Source: Parasponia andersonii (taxonomy: Eukaryota; Streptophyta; Magnoliopsida; Rosales; Cannabaceae). Taken from it: a stretch of DNA of 64,000 nt. The first letter of the stretch is position 1. Each line of letters opens with the position of its first letter. Made by a program: the position numbers and the translations under genes. The notes beneath the pieces are model-generated. The model saw only the letters and a program-made list of their open reading frames with translations, did not search any database and was not told the origin of the DNA. The stretch is taken from positions 194,890 through 258,889 of the forward strand of contig JXTB01000240.1 of NCBI GenBank assembly GCA_002914805.1, written 5' to 3'. This document shows positions 36,240 to 47,686 of this stretch, piece by piece.

Positions 36240-36840
36240 TTCCCAGTCCACGCGTAATTAAACCGTTCTCTGGGTAGGGTCTGCTTCCAACGGGTAGACC
36301 CTGACCCCTCTTACCTTTGTCTCACATGCGGCTAAAACACTCTCTAGGGAGGGTCTGCTTCCAACGGGTGGACCCTGACCCTGCTTTCCTTTAGCTTTTC
36401 GTATAGCTAAGATGCTCCTTAGGGAGGGTCTAATTCCAACGGGTAGACCCTGACCCCTCTTACCTTTTTCTCGTATGCGGCTAAAACGCTCTCTAGGGAG
36501 GGTCTGCTTCCAACGGGTGGACCCTGACCCTTCTTTCCTTTAGCTTTTCGTATAGCTAAGATGCTCCTTAGGGAGGGTCTACTTCCAACGGGTAGACTCT
36601 GTCCCTGCTTTCATTTAGCTTTTCGTATGGCTAAGGTGCTCTTTAGGGAGGGTCTACTTCCAACGGGTGGACCCTGACCGTGCTTTCCTTTAGCTTTTCG
36701 TATAGCTAAGATGCTCCTTCGGAAGGATCTACTTCCAATGGGTAGACCCTGTCCCTGCTTTCATTTAGTTTTTCATATGGCTAAGGTGCTCTTTAGGGAG
36801 GGTCTACTTCCAACGAGTAGACCCTGTCCCTGCTTTCCTT
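36240..36840. repeat. E2 75-bp tandem repeats with hairpin, eight units
   Basis: The word agggt(c/a)t starts units at about 36276, 36350, 36425, 36499, 36574, 36649, 36724 and 36799, a period of 74-75 bp. Each carries GGGTCTAC-TTCCAACG-G-GTAGACCC or a variant, which can fold into an 8-bp stem. Most arm changes keep pairing through G-U or compensated pairs. Confidence 0.9.
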
Positions 36841-37480
36841 TGAGAGTAGGCAGCAAGTTTTCGTCGCACAACTCTTTCTTCTTTATACGTTTTCTCGGGC
36901 TGTCGGTAAGTCTTTTATTGCACGATGTGATTCCCATAGTACGATCATTTTTGAGGTCTGCTGGCAAGTTTTTGGTTGCACAACTCTTTCCTCTTCGTAC
37001 ATTTTTTTGGGCCATCGACTAGCATTTTACTACGCGATATGATTCCCATAGTACGATCGTTTTTGAGGTCTACTGGCAAGTTTTTGGTTGCGCAACTCTT
37101 TCCTCTTCATACGTTTTCTTGGGCCATCGGCTAACATTTTATTGCACGATGTAATTCCCATAGTACGATCGTTTTCGAGGTCCGCTGGCAAGTTTTTGGT
37201 TGCGCAGCTCTTTCCTCTTCGTACGTTTTCTCGGGCCATCAACTAACATTGTATTACACGATATGATTCCCATAGTACGATCATTTTTGAGGTTTGCTGG
37301 CAAGTTCTTGGTTGCGTAGCTCCTTCCTCTTCGTACGTTTTCTGGGGTCATTGGCAAGCGACGTGATCCCCGCAGTACGATCTTTATAAGGTCTGCTGGC
37401 AAGTTTTTGGTTGTGCAGTACTTTCCTCTTCGTACGTTTTCTCGGGTCGTCGGCAAGCGACGCGATCCCCAGAATATGAT
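36841..37480. repeat. E2 tandem repeats, about 112-bp units
   Basis: acgatc markers at about 36941, 37053, 37165 and 37277 give a 112-bp period, then one of 100 bp (37377). Units share GGTCTGCTGGCAAGTTTTTGGTTG-like text with the 101-bp units of E1, so both come from one ancestral repeat. Confidence 0.88.
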
Positions 37481-37645
37481 TCTTGATTGCGCAAATAGTG
37501 CATGGGGTTTGCCACTATGGGCAGACCCCTTTTCCATAGCAATCTAAAGGATAAATCCGTGTGGTAGAAAACTTGACCTGTTTTGGAATTTAAGCTTTTT
37601 AATAATATAAGCATTTACATGGGTCTTACGATATTTACATGTGTC

Positions 37646-39925
37646 TCACACGTGAAACTTTTTCAAGTGTTGAGTGTTCCACGTGTTCGGTAGGCTCTTC
37701 CCAGTCTTGAGTTCTTTCAGGACATATGAACGATTGTCAAGTGCTTTGATCACCTCATAGGGTCCAACCCAGTTGGAGTCTAGCTTCGAGGAATTCCTTG
37801 TTCTAACCTTCAAGACCCAATCCCTAGCATTAAATCGACGAGCGCTAACCTTCTTTGCATAGTAGGACCTAGCCTGCTGGTGGTATGAGGCCAGGTGGAC
37901 TAGGGCTATGTTTCTCATTTCTTCCAGGAGGTCTGTGTCATGGCTTAGCTGCTGCTTGTTTAGTGGGGCATCTCTTACCACTTTGGAGCGAAGGGTCGGG
38001 AGGCCAATCTCGGTCGGGATCACAGCCTCTGACCCATAGACCACGGTGAATGGCATTCTTCCTGTCGACCTCCGCTCCGGTTCGATGGGCCCACACAACG
38101 GCCGGTAGCTCTTCTAACCGCCTAGCTTTAGCCTCCTGCAAGGTCTTTTTGATATTGCTAAATATGGCCTTGTTCGTTGCCTCTGCTTGGCCGTTTCCCT
38201 GAGGGTAGTTCATGGATGAGAAACTGAGCCTTATATCATACAGCTTACACAGTTCCTTAAGCTTAGCATTCTAGAACTGTGTCCCATGATCAGTGTGTAT
38301 CTCTTTCGAAATCTTGTATCGACAGATTATGTTTTTCCAAGTGAAGTTAATTGTTTCTGTCTTACTAACGGTCGCATAGGCTTCAGCTTCTACCCATTTG
38401 GTGAAATAATTTGTGGCCAGTAAGATGTACCTTCTTCCCCTTGGCCTTCTGGGGAGCTCTCCGACGATGTCTAGGCCACATTTGGTAAACGACCAAGGAG
38501 TTATGTTTGAATGAGTTCCTCCGCGGGTTAGCATTTCATGGGGGCAAACCTCTGGCACTTATCACATTTCTTAACAAATCGGGCTGCCTCGGTCATCATG
38601 TATAGCTAGAAGTATCCAGTCGTCAGAGCCTTGTGGGTGAGGCTACGTCCGCTAGAGTGGTTGCTACATACTCCCTCGTGGATTTCCTCCATCAGTTTCT
38701 GCGCTTCGATGGGACCTACACACCGTAGCATCGGTCCTATTGTCGATCTCCTATACAGTCGCTTCCCCACCATCGAGTATCTAACAGCCTTCAGTCTGAT
38801 CGACCTTGCTTCTTGGAGGTCCACGAGCAGGTTTCCCAACGCCAAATACAGGGTGATGGGTTTCATCCACCCCTCGCCTGCGGAGCCGGTTGCAAATACA
38901 TGGTGTGCGGGGGTCTCCGAATGGTCCTTCATGTTCTCGCTCTCTAGGAGAATCTCTGTGTGTCCGGTCGTTCCACCAATCCACGCACTCTTAGCTAGCT
39001 CGAGACCTTCTGATTCATCTCTTTAGGAATCTGTTCGATATTGAAACTACTAAAGCGGGCTTTTGCCCCCATTACCTTGGAGAAGTACCTGTGTAATCTC
39101 AGCTCTTTTACTTCGAAGTCTCCCCTGACCTGACCCGTGATCAACTGCGAGTCGGTCTTTACTATGATGCTCTCTACTCCGAAGTGTAGAGCTAGTTCAA
39201 GGCCTTGTAGCAGTGCCTCATACTCTGCCTCGTTGTTCGTTGCCTGGAAGCCGAGCCTCAAAGCTTTCTCTACTCTGAGTCCTATTAGGGTCTGCAAGAC
39301 TATCCGGATACCTGACCGCGAGGCATTCGTGAATTCGTCGGTGTAGAGGGTCCAGGCTGAAGGGGGTTGAGGTTGAGACGGCTGGAGTGGGTCGTGCAGC
39401 TCACCGAAGGATTTGATTTCCACCAGGAAATCCGCCATGACTTGCATTTTCTTCGCCACTCGAGGCCGATACTCGATGTCATATATCTCCAGTTCGATGG
39501 CCCACTTGGTTAGTTGTCCCGATAGGTCCAGCTTGGGCAAGATTTGCCGGATCGGGAAATCCGTATATACAGTGACCAAGTGTGCCTCAAAGTATTGCCT
39601 GAGTCTCTTCATAGGATTGACCAGAGCGAGGACTAGTTTCTCTGCCATACTATATCGCATCTCAGCATCCAGGAGCATGCGGCTTATATAAAACACCAGC
39701 TTCTGCTTGCTGTCTTCCTCGACGAATAGTACCGCGCTAATCGCTACTTCAAACACTGCTAAATAAGTATACAGGCACTCCCCCTCTGCTGGGGAAGCCA
39801 GGATAGGCGGATGACTTAAGTATAGCTTGAGAGCTGTCAGTGCCTTATCCTGCTCCTCCCCCCAGACAGCAGTGGAGCTTCTCTTTAGGCACTGGAAGAA
39901 AGGCTTGCATCAACCAGACATCTAT
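37646..39925 (-). pseudogene. E2 pol fragment: RNase H pair and integrase
   Basis: Minus strand, 39925 to the stop at 37646. It reads VFYISRMLLDAEMRYSMAEK, DLSGQLTKWAIELEIYDIEY, the archaeal-type RNase H (TLYTDEFTNASRSGI, NNEAEYEALLQGLELALHF), the integrase zinc domain (EIHEGVCSNHSSGRSL), the core (CGLDIVGELPRRPRG, HTDHGTQF, NYPQGNGQAEATNKA) and the C-terminal tail NTWNTQHLKKFHV. Frames break near 38995, 38600, 38560 and 38215. The integrase DHGTQ segment that E3 has lost is present here. The RT core is absent because of truncation at the E4 border. Confidence 0.88.
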
Positions 39926-40480
39926 TGCATGAGTTAGTACGACCTCCTCTGAAAGAGTTAAGTACGACCAGAATGAAAAGGAAACTAGACTAAGCTTCAT
40001 CAAACGGGTAACCTACAAAGAAAGAGAAACAAAATTTTCTCATTCAAGATTGACCAGTCATCTCATTTAAGTTATTACCCAGTTATATTGTTACTCGAAT
40101 TGTATTCTCTGATTATACAGTTACCCATTCTCACAATTGGGAAACATTGAGCTATCCTCACCTGTATAAAGGGAGTTCAATGTTTTAGTAAGGGATTCCT
40201 TTAGAGATTCTTCTTTTTAATCTTTGATCTTTTATCTTGGAGATCTTTTGGGAACTTTTTAGACTCTGACTTCTTCTTTCCAGATAACACATTGTAATTT
40301 TGAGCTCTTATAATTCTCTAGAAAATAGTAAAAAATAGTGGACGCAGGCTCATCTTTTTTGGGGCTGAACCACTATAAAATCCTTGTCTCTTTGTTTGCT
40401 TTAATTAATTAACCCTTTTCACACATAAGCCACATTTTGCAATTTTTCCAACTTTATTGTTGACAAAACCTCTGTCGACA
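39926..40480 (+). repeat. E4 5' LTR (gypsy)
   Basis: Starts TGCATGAGTTAG at 39926, ends TCTGTCGACA at 40480, and is followed at once by a primer-binding site. CTGTATAAAGGG at about 40162 is a good TATA element. No 3' partner is in the window. Confidence 0.7.
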
Positions 40481-40500
40481 ATTGGCGCTAGAAGGAGGGC
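40481..40500 (+). promoter_or_regulatory. E4 primer-binding site
   Basis: ATTGGCGCTAGAAGGAGGGC lies immediately after the LTR. TGGCGC starts are typical of tRNA-primed binding sites in plant gypsy elements. It fixes the E4 sense as plus. Confidence 0.7.
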
Positions 40501-40541
40501 TATTCTGGCAAAAAAGTTTGTCCATTCTGCTTCTTTCAACA

Positions 40542-42640
40542 ATGGCAAACACCAGAAACACCGGAACTAGCCAAAATCATCTCCAAAGTACCGCTGCTGC
40601 ACAAGTAGATCCTGCTCAGGATTAGCCTGCCATGACTGCACTGGAAAATATTGTCCAGAGACAGGATTGCATGGAGGAAGCACTGGTGAACCTTCAGCAA
40701 AGTACAAGTCAGATTAATGACTCTCTACGACGACTTGCTGAGAGATAGATGCTAACTCCACCATAGCACGAACGTCCCAGGGAACATCCTGCTTAATAAC
40801 CTGAGAGAGGAATTCAGATCCTAGAGACAGGGAACTGCGACCAACCTGAAGCCCGGCAGGAGCATCGAGGAGATTGCATCTCCAAGGGAAAAGGCAAGTT
40901 CGTAGACTTGCCTCTAGTATCTAGTACTGAAAGTTTGAGCATTGATCGTGGACAACCTTTCCGGAGAGCAACCATCAATTGTGATTATCTTGAACACGAG
41001 CAAAAACCTCAATCAAGGAGCGTCTTTGAAAGGATCAGTGGGGAATCTCGACCGAATCCTACAAACTTGAGACAACATCTGGATCAGCGATGTAGTCAGG
41101 AGCGATCCACATCGCATCCCAATGACCAAAGTCGATCTCATCGCACTATTTTATTGGAATTCCTAAGGTCACAGCAGACCCTACCTAACCAACCCGCCTT
41201 ATATCGTGACAATGATCAGAGACCACTCTACCACCAGTAAGAGAGAATGTTCTCCCTCTGAATGTCGAGGTTCATAATCTGAGGATTACTTTAGATGCAC
41301 TTGCTGGTTGGGACGATGAGCTCACTGATGGGTATCGTCAATCGCCATTCAGCGAGGAGGTTCGAGCTGCCGCCTTACCTGCTAGATTTAAACTTCCCAC
41401 CATAAATACTTTTGATTGGAAAACTGATCCACAGGATTATATGAATCACTTCAGCGACCTGATGGAACTTTATCGTGTTGATGATCTCGCACGTTGTAGA
41501 TGCTTTGCTGTAACTCTCACAAGAGCGGCGAAGAAGTGGTTTTGAGGACTCAAGTCTGGTTCAATCTCATCCTAGCAATAGCTTCAGACTGCATTCTTGA
41601 GACAATTCTAGGCCGCAAAGAATTTTACTATTCCACTGGTAAGTCTATCTGCTATTCGGCAAGGCTCAGAAGAAACTCTAAGATCTTACCTAAATTGTTT
41701 TATTCAGAGTTGGTAAAGGTCAATAACCCGCCTGAGGGAGGAGTTTTAACTCTAATGACGGCTGGGGTACGACCAAAAGCTAAACTCTGGGAAGAGTTAT
41801 TAGAGCGAAAATGTAGAACCTTTGAAGAATTCTATCGAAGAGTTGGTCAACATCTAAGAGTGGAATCTTCACACGAAAACCTTTATAAGACGACAAAGGG
41901 AGGAGGAAAGGACGCTGCCAAAGATGCGACAACAAACAACAACAATAATGATAAGAAGTCGAACAAAAGGAGTAATGAACAATCGACTGAGAAGCAGCCC
42001 AAATAGAAAAAGCAGAAGATTCCAAGAGCTCCCATGAGGTTCAATAATTATACTGAATTGAACGCACCCATAGATCATATCTATGCAGTCACAAACTAAT
42101 AGGAGCGATATCGTCAACCAGAACCTATGAAAAGAGATAGAGCAAGGCGTGACCCTAACAAGTTTTGTCGGTATCACAATGACATTGGACACGATACCAA
42201 TAACTACTTTGCCCTGAAAGATGAGATCGAAAGATTGATTAAAGAAGGGCGGCTGCGACAGTACTCTAAATAGAATAATGAAAGACGAGAAGAAAACTGA
42301 CAGTGACCTCTAGAAATTCAGCGCGAGGTGCAAACTATTTTTGGAGGACCGCATGTTGGTGGAGAATCCAAGAGAGCACAGGATAGGTATGCACGAGAAG
42401 CTCGATAGCAGCCATTTTCCAACGTCATGCACCTTGAACAGCGACCACGAAAGCTTTAGCGAGTACCGGATATGGATATTACCTTTACAGAACAAGACGT
42501 GAGGGAGGTCCATTATCCACATAATGATGCGTTGGTCATAAAGATCGACTGTGGAAGCACACAGTTATGGCGAGTATTGGTCGATAATAGAAATGCTGTT
42601 GACATCCTGTACTACGATGCACTTTCAGAATATGACTAGG
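40542..42640 (+). pseudogene. E4 gag-protease relic (Ty3/gypsy)
   Basis: Starts MANTRNTGTSQNHL at 40542. Then PARFKLPTINTFDWKTDPQD and YMNHFSDLMELYRVDD with LTRAAKKWF (about 41378-41545), the core Retrotrans_gag motif; an Asn/Lys-rich stretch near 41930; YHNDIGHDTNNYFALKDEIE (about 42172); and the protease region EQDVREVHYPHNDALVIKI followed by WRVLVDNRNAVDILYYDALSE (about 42490-42630), which keeps the Asp of the usual VDNGSS motif. Numerous stops and frameshifts. RT, RNase H and integrase are absent, because the element is cut at about 42640. Confidence 0.82.
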
Positions 42641-44160
42641 CTTTAATGGACTCATTCTTGCTTGATAGACAATAAGATGCCCATCACTAGAAAAAATAGT
42701 CACCCGCTTCGTATGACAGTCTACAACGGCTCGATACTTTGACAACTAATCCATACTGAGTATCACGTCGTACTGTCCCATTGGCAACATAATTAAATCA
42801 ACAAGAAGCTTTCTATCACCAACCATGACTCAAAAAGGCTTACACACACTAGACAGATCGACTACTTCTCCCATAAATGTACCCAATGTCAACACATAAT
42901 CCAAATCATAAAATTCTAATCCCAATAGTTGAGCAAACAATAAGGATATGAATGAATGAGATGCACCAATATCAAACAAAATATGTGCCCATAAGTGTGA
43001 AAGAAGGATCAGTTGGTGTGATCCTGAGTGTCGTTCGCCCCAACAAAAGCATAGGCTTGGCCAGTCACCTTTCCTTTCCCCTTGTTGCTTTTCCCTAGGC
43101 CAGGAAGACCGCTGCTGGATCCTGGACAGCTATTACCATATCCACACCCTTCTTGACTCCCCGAAACCTGAGGAGTCAGAAAACTCTGAGTAAAACCCTA
43201 AGGGTAGTATTGGCACTGATAAGGCTAAGGGGAAGTAAAAGTCTACGAAACATCCTATGATTATTGCGGCCTTGCTTGAGTATTCTGATAAGAAATAGAA
43301 CCTGACTGGCTCCTTTATGGTCCTCCCTAATAAAGAGGAGATTTCTGCCGACGGTTGGGACAATCCTTCTTTCAATGACTCTACTAGCCACAAACAAAAC
43401 ATCCTCTATATAGACTGCCTCTACCACCCCCTGAAGAACCACTGTTGTTCGAGCTTCCACTGTTTGGAGTACCCTTGGCTGACCACTAACCTTGGTCCTT
43501 CTGGTGAATTTTCTGTTATTTCCTCTTCGCTAGTTCCTCTGGGAATCCAATCCCTCTTCGATAGCCTCTGTCCGCTGGGCAGCCACTGTAATCTTAGGAA
43601 GAGTATAGAAAGTCTGAGCATCAATTTTGTTGAAAATGTTCCGATTCAAACGACTCCTAAACTTGGCAAATCGGTACTTCTCACTCGTACCCAATCCAAT
43701 AGCAACACCTACCAACTTAGTGAACTATATCAGGTACTCATTCACTGGTTTGTTACCTTTAATCAAAGCCTCAAACCGGTTCACCACTTTATCTTGTTGA
43801 TCTTCATTGGCATACCTACCACTTCTTGAATCAGTTCCAATTCCTCCCACCAGTGAATGGCACTCCACGTCAAACAGGTAACAACAAACATAGCCAAAAA
43901 CTCAACCAGAGTACCAAGGGCTCGAAAGTACCTCTCCACCTCGCATAACCAAGTAATTGTCGTAAGAGCTTCCAGTCTACAATCAAACCATATTGGCTGG
44001 AGACGCATGAACTATTAGAGATGATCGAACTGATTCAACTAATATTCCCTTAGAGTTGGAGGCTGATAGTCTGGATTACTCATCTGAGAAAATGTTTACT
44101 ACATTACCTTGATCAGAAGAGTGAAATTCGGATGAGGAGGTTCGGCACCTAGTTGGTGCC
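42640..44160 (-). pseudogene. E5 gag-protease relic (Ty3/gypsy with RVP_2 protease)
   Basis: Minus strand. Gag: TWLCEVERYFRALGTLVEF, WSAIHWWEELELIQE (about 43950-43820), then NEYLIQFTKLVGVAI (about 43745) and RFRSRLN-like text. Around 43020-42740 the protease reads as FDIGASHSFISLLFAQLLGL, TLGTFMGEVVDL, RKLLVDLIMLPMGQYDVILS and SKYRAVVDCHTKRV, the RVP_2 family order with the catalytic D-x-GAS still visible. Several frameshifts. The zinc knuckle could not be confirmed. Pol is missing beyond 42640, where the sequence meets the E4 protease tail to tail. Confidence 0.82.
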
Positions 44161-44289
44161 TCAAAACCCTTCTCGAAGGCATCCCTTACAAGTATGAAAC
44201 AATATGCCAAGATGTTAGTAAGATAATGATGAATGCTTATTATAAAAACAACTCCAATCTAGTTTACTGGTTATACGTCTGAGCTGTTA

Positions 44290-44311
44290 AACTCAAGCTT
44301 TGATACCAAAA
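44290..44311 (-). promoter_or_regulatory. E5 primer-binding site (initiator Met type)
   Basis: Minus strand TTTTGGTATCAAAGCTTGAG, close to the TGGTATCAGAGC used by elements primed by initiator tRNA-Met. It lies next to the LTR edge GTTGTGACA and upstream of the E5 gag in sense. Confidence 0.75.
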
Positions 44312-44315
44312 TTTC

Positions 44316-44830
44316 TGTCACAACCCAAAACCCAAGCTAGTGGCAGAAAGAGAATTTCACGAAGACGGGAAATTTCTTGATTTATTTGAAAAGTGTCAAA
44401 AAGTTCTAGTTTTATAAAATGGTCCATTTAAATAAAATAATTAGAATTCACCTTATGAACCTCTCCCACAGTTCGTATATACCATTAAAAATAGATTAAA
44501 TAAATGCTGAGAAACGTAAGTTAAATACAAGTCCAAGCATCATCATCGTTCACATCGAAATCAAATACTAGAATAGCATACATGAGTTCACAGACCAAAA
44601 ATAGAATGTAGTAATCTTGGTTTAATGCTGAAACAAAACTCATATAGTCCAAACACTACAACAATACGCTTCAAGCATTACCCAGACAATCAAGGTGACC
44701 TCTTACTCCTCTTGATCACCAAGATCACACTGCACACCACCTAAGGAGGAAGGTAGGGGCGGTGAGCACACAATGCCTAGTAGGAATATCCAAAAATATA
44801 TATTGTCCATGATCCTTTGGTAGAGTTATT
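44316..44830 (-). repeat. E5 5' LTR, inner part
   Basis: On the plus strand the LTR begins TGTCACAACCCAAAACCC at 44316, the sense-strand end being GGGTTGTGACA. The outer end is not resolved and could lie anywhere up to about 45.9 kb; no paired LTR exists in the window. The right limit given is only where LTR-like text is most evident. Confidence 0.55.
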
Positions 44831-45959
44831 TTCATTTAAAATCTAACTGGGGAAAAAAAATTATGTAGAGATTTAATGAGTTAAAGTCCATTAAATCTAT
44901 TATAAAATTCATTGTACAACCAGTAGAAATGTTACATATTGTTCCCTAATATTAGGGAATTTTTCGAGTTCCCTATTCTAGAATTCCCCAATAATATTTT
45001 ACACTTAGTATATAAACATATATACTGGATATTATTTTTGCTATAACATTTAAAAATGGACATTTACTTAAATTAGGCTCAAAATTTGGTCATTCTGCTA
45101 TAAGATCCTTGATTTTATATGTGGTAAAATTTCACAAAAAATTGAAAAATCAAAGATTCTTAATATATTTTGAAAAATTCCAAAATTATTTAGAAAAAAT
45201 CACCATTTGAATATATTTACAAAAGAGTACTTTTCAACAATTAATGGCATACTTAAGGTATCAAGTTGAGTTAGTTGAGGTAATTATTAGTTACTTTAAG
45301 TAACTCAACTGGTTATTTAAGTACGGACTTTCGAAAAATACCACCTTCAAAGGAAAAACCAATATTTTTATAAATATTTTTAAAACTGATATGTTACTTC
45401 AACTTTCTTATCAATTAATAAAAGTGGTATTTGTTCAAATACTTTTAAAAGTGATATTTATCTAATTAAAATTTTGAACTTCTTAAAACATTTCAAAATC
45501 TGGAATTTTTCATTTATTCTTTTGAAAAATTACCATCAAAAATCAAATTTTTTCTTTTTTTTTGACGTTTTATACATAACAAAAAGAGTATCATTTAAAC
45601 ACTAAATTAAAATTTCAAATATACAACAATATATACTGAATATGAAAAAGCTATGACTTTTAACTTCTACTTTTCTACGACATTGAAAAAGTTACCCTAA
45701 CCCAAAATGGTCATATTATAAACCAGGTGTTGAAAACTGACGATCAGAAGCCATTTTCAAGTTTTTAATTAATTGAAAAGTAAATTGAGAAATATGAAAT
45801 GTACTTTTTTTTATGCTTTCCAATCTCACTAATATGTGGATTCTATTATTATTTAGTTTAATATTTTAATAATATAAAAACTTATAATAGAATCTACATA
45901 TCAAATAGTGAAATTAAGAGAGTAAAAAAAAATATAAAAGAAAATGTTGCATAAAAAGT
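44831..45959. other. AT-rich sequence, LTR remainder or intergenic
   Basis: Very AT-rich with no coding signal on either strand. It lies between the E5 LTR and the SSL exon copy and would have to contain exons 2 to 4 of the SSL duplicate if that copy were complete. None were found. Confidence 0.5.
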
Positions 45960-45990
45960 TTAATTCACTTTCTCTATATCATCCACAAAC

Positions 45991-46325
45991 TTATCTATTT
46001 GGTGAAGCATATGCGAAAGTAGTCCAAGATTGGCCGTTCCAGAACAAAATCCTTCCATCAGCAACCCCAGTGTAGGGTCTGCGGCCGAGGACATCGAAGG
46101 CGATGCTCTCGGGGTCCTGGATTTTGTTCTGGAACCGAATCTCCGCCTTTTGCAACAAATTCTCAGGGTCTCTCTCGGATGAAGGGACCACGCTGAGAAA
46201 TCGACCTTGCCGGCTTTAAAGTTAGGGAAGCCTGTGATCGCACTTTGCTGAAAAGGGTCGATTCCACAATACAAAGGGATCGCTAGAAAGATAGCCGAGA
46301 GAACTCCGATCCGCATCAGCTTCAT
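45991..46325 (-). pseudogene. SSL exon 1 duplicate, frameshifted
   Basis: Minus strand from the ATG at 46325 (MKLMRIGVLSAIFLAIPLYC), paralogous to exon 1 of the SSL gene at 6849-11020: CGIDPFQQSAITGFPNF matches CATDPFNHSAISDYPDF. A small deletion just after the Ala-Trp-Ser of the WSELP region (about 46190) shifts the frame. The correct continuation is read in another frame as RDPENLLQKAEIRFQN, GRRPYTGVADGRILFWNG and AYASPNR. The splice donor after AATAG reads ATAAGT where the intact gene has GTGAGT. No exons 2 to 4 are recognisable to the left. A dead partial duplicate. Confidence 0.9.
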
Positions 46326-46517
46326 CTTCTTCGCTTTACTGCTCAGTTTTCTTGCGAAAGAAAGTGAGGGATAATGTGAGAAAATTGGGTGCACTGTAAT
46401 AAGTTTATAATATATTTCCAAACATGCATGTGAGAGAAATAAGTTTATATTATATACCTTGTAGTCATCATCTATTTCATTATATTTTACTATATATAGT
46501 CATCTGGCATATCCATG
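46326..46517. other. Leader side of the SSL exon duplicate
   Basis: Short non-coding flank between the duplicate's ATG and the left LTR of E3. It ends with CCATG, the probable target site of E3. Confidence 0.5.
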
Positions 46518-47345
46518 TGTTGGATCGGTTTCTCACCAGCCGTTCACGTGTCTCTGAACCGCTAATACTGTGTCCTCTAACTGTCCACGTGTCCTTGCTA
46601 TTCCAAAGTGCTCTGAACTTCAAACAGAGTCGGAGAGGCGGGAGTGACCACCTGCAAAGACTCTCCGATGCTTAAGTCAGTGGTCTTTCTTTCATTCAGG
46701 GTAGCAAGGATTTAGTTCTATATGAGTATATCTTTGTTTCTTGCTCATAAACTTTTAAATATTTCTTTTTGTAAGCGTACATGCCCCCTTCAAAGGGACG
46801 CATGGCTCATATATATATGATCCTGAAATTGTGAACCTCCTGGATTTCAACCTTAGGACCGAGTACCTGTTTCATCAAGATCTTTTCCAGAGGTCACGGG
46901 CCGAGATCACCGTGATCTCTCCTATATCGTTGTAGCCTGGTTTCCGCCGTCCCCTATGGCTTGAGTCTGTCAGGGGTGAAATTTGGACAAATCGCCGTTC
47001 TGTCAGGATGGCTTACCCCTTGCGCACACCTACTTAAGATCGCATTAAATGCTCTGTCTGGGTCTGGAGTTGTGAGTTGCTTTCCATTGTATTCTAGTGG
47101 AAGACCCTTGGAGCTTCTGACCCCCCAGCTGTCGAGGTAAGAATCGGACTGGGCCGAGTCTATCCAGGGTCTGTGATGGGCTCGGCCCTAACTTCGGATA
47201 GCCCAATGGCCGATGTGGAATCATGTGTGACCCACGTGGCCTTTAGCTAGTCGCTCTCGACACCTATGGGACAGTGGGCCCCGTTTGTGGCCTATTCTGC
47301 CGCTTAATCGTCTACGTGGTGTATGATTTGGGAACGGGTCCCACA
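46518..47345 (-). repeat. E3 left LTR (3' in sense)
   Basis: Starts TGTTGGATCGG, ends GGGTCCCACA. Pairs with 60998-61793 and is related to the E1 LTRs. A TATATATA stretch near 46809 lies in the same place as in E1. Confidence 0.92.
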
Positions 47346-47362
47346 ACTGCCCCTATTTCCCT
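47346..47362 (-). promoter_or_regulatory. E3 polypurine tract
   Basis: Minus strand AGGGAAATAGGGGCAGT directly before the LTR start TGTGGGACC; differs from the E1 tract by one base. Confidence 0.85.
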
Positions 47363-47549
47363 ACTTGATGGATTCATATTCGTCAAGTGGGGAAATCGTT
47401 TATCCATTCTTCCAATTTGGGAGATGCACATGGCTCCCCCTTGCCGACGCTGAGGCATGCCATCCTATGTCACGAAATGTTTTAAATTTTGAAGTTCTGA
47501 CTGCTCGGTCTCCTTTGCTCTCCCATTTTCCAGAAAAACTCTTCGGCTC

Positions 47550-47640
47550 CCCCTCTATAAAAGCTGCATTTACGCTCATTTGCTACTTTACTAAAATCTT
47601 CGATTATTATAGCCTCGTAAAATCCTAGGGTTTTGGACTT
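47550..47640 (+). promoter_or_regulatory. Candidate promoter and leader of the E3 antisense gene
   Basis: CTCTATAAAAGC (about 47553-47564) is a canonical plant TATA box, about 125 bp upstream of the antisense start at 47687. The leader contains AAAATCCTAGGGTTTT (about 47619), whose TAGGGTT is a telo-box motif common in plant gene leaders. The same leader is in E1 (AAATCCTAGGGTTTT near 13757), but there the TATA reads CTGTAAAAAC. It faces away from the LTR, so it would drive the antisense gene. Confidence 0.6.
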
Positions 47641-47686
47641 CCCCCTTTCTAGAGACTTTTGCTCTTTCGATCGTATCCAGAACAAT

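Larger units (their letters stand above)
33657..39925 (-). mobile_element. E2: truncated Tat-type gypsy element, no LTRs
   Basis: Same family and orientation as E1 and E3. It starts inside an intron of the antisense gene (cttgctctttatag, compare 48734-48748) and stops in the RNase H/RT thumb region at 39925, exactly where the LTR of another element (E4) begins. It has no LTR, no gag and no RT core. It contains antisense exons 3 to 5, two tandem arrays and pol from RNase H to the integrase end. Confidence 0.85.

Noticed and set aside
33657-39925. LTRs for E2
   Set aside because: Searched by eye at both ends; the borders fall in an intron and in RNase H/RT sequence, and no TGTTGGA...CCCACA copy is present.
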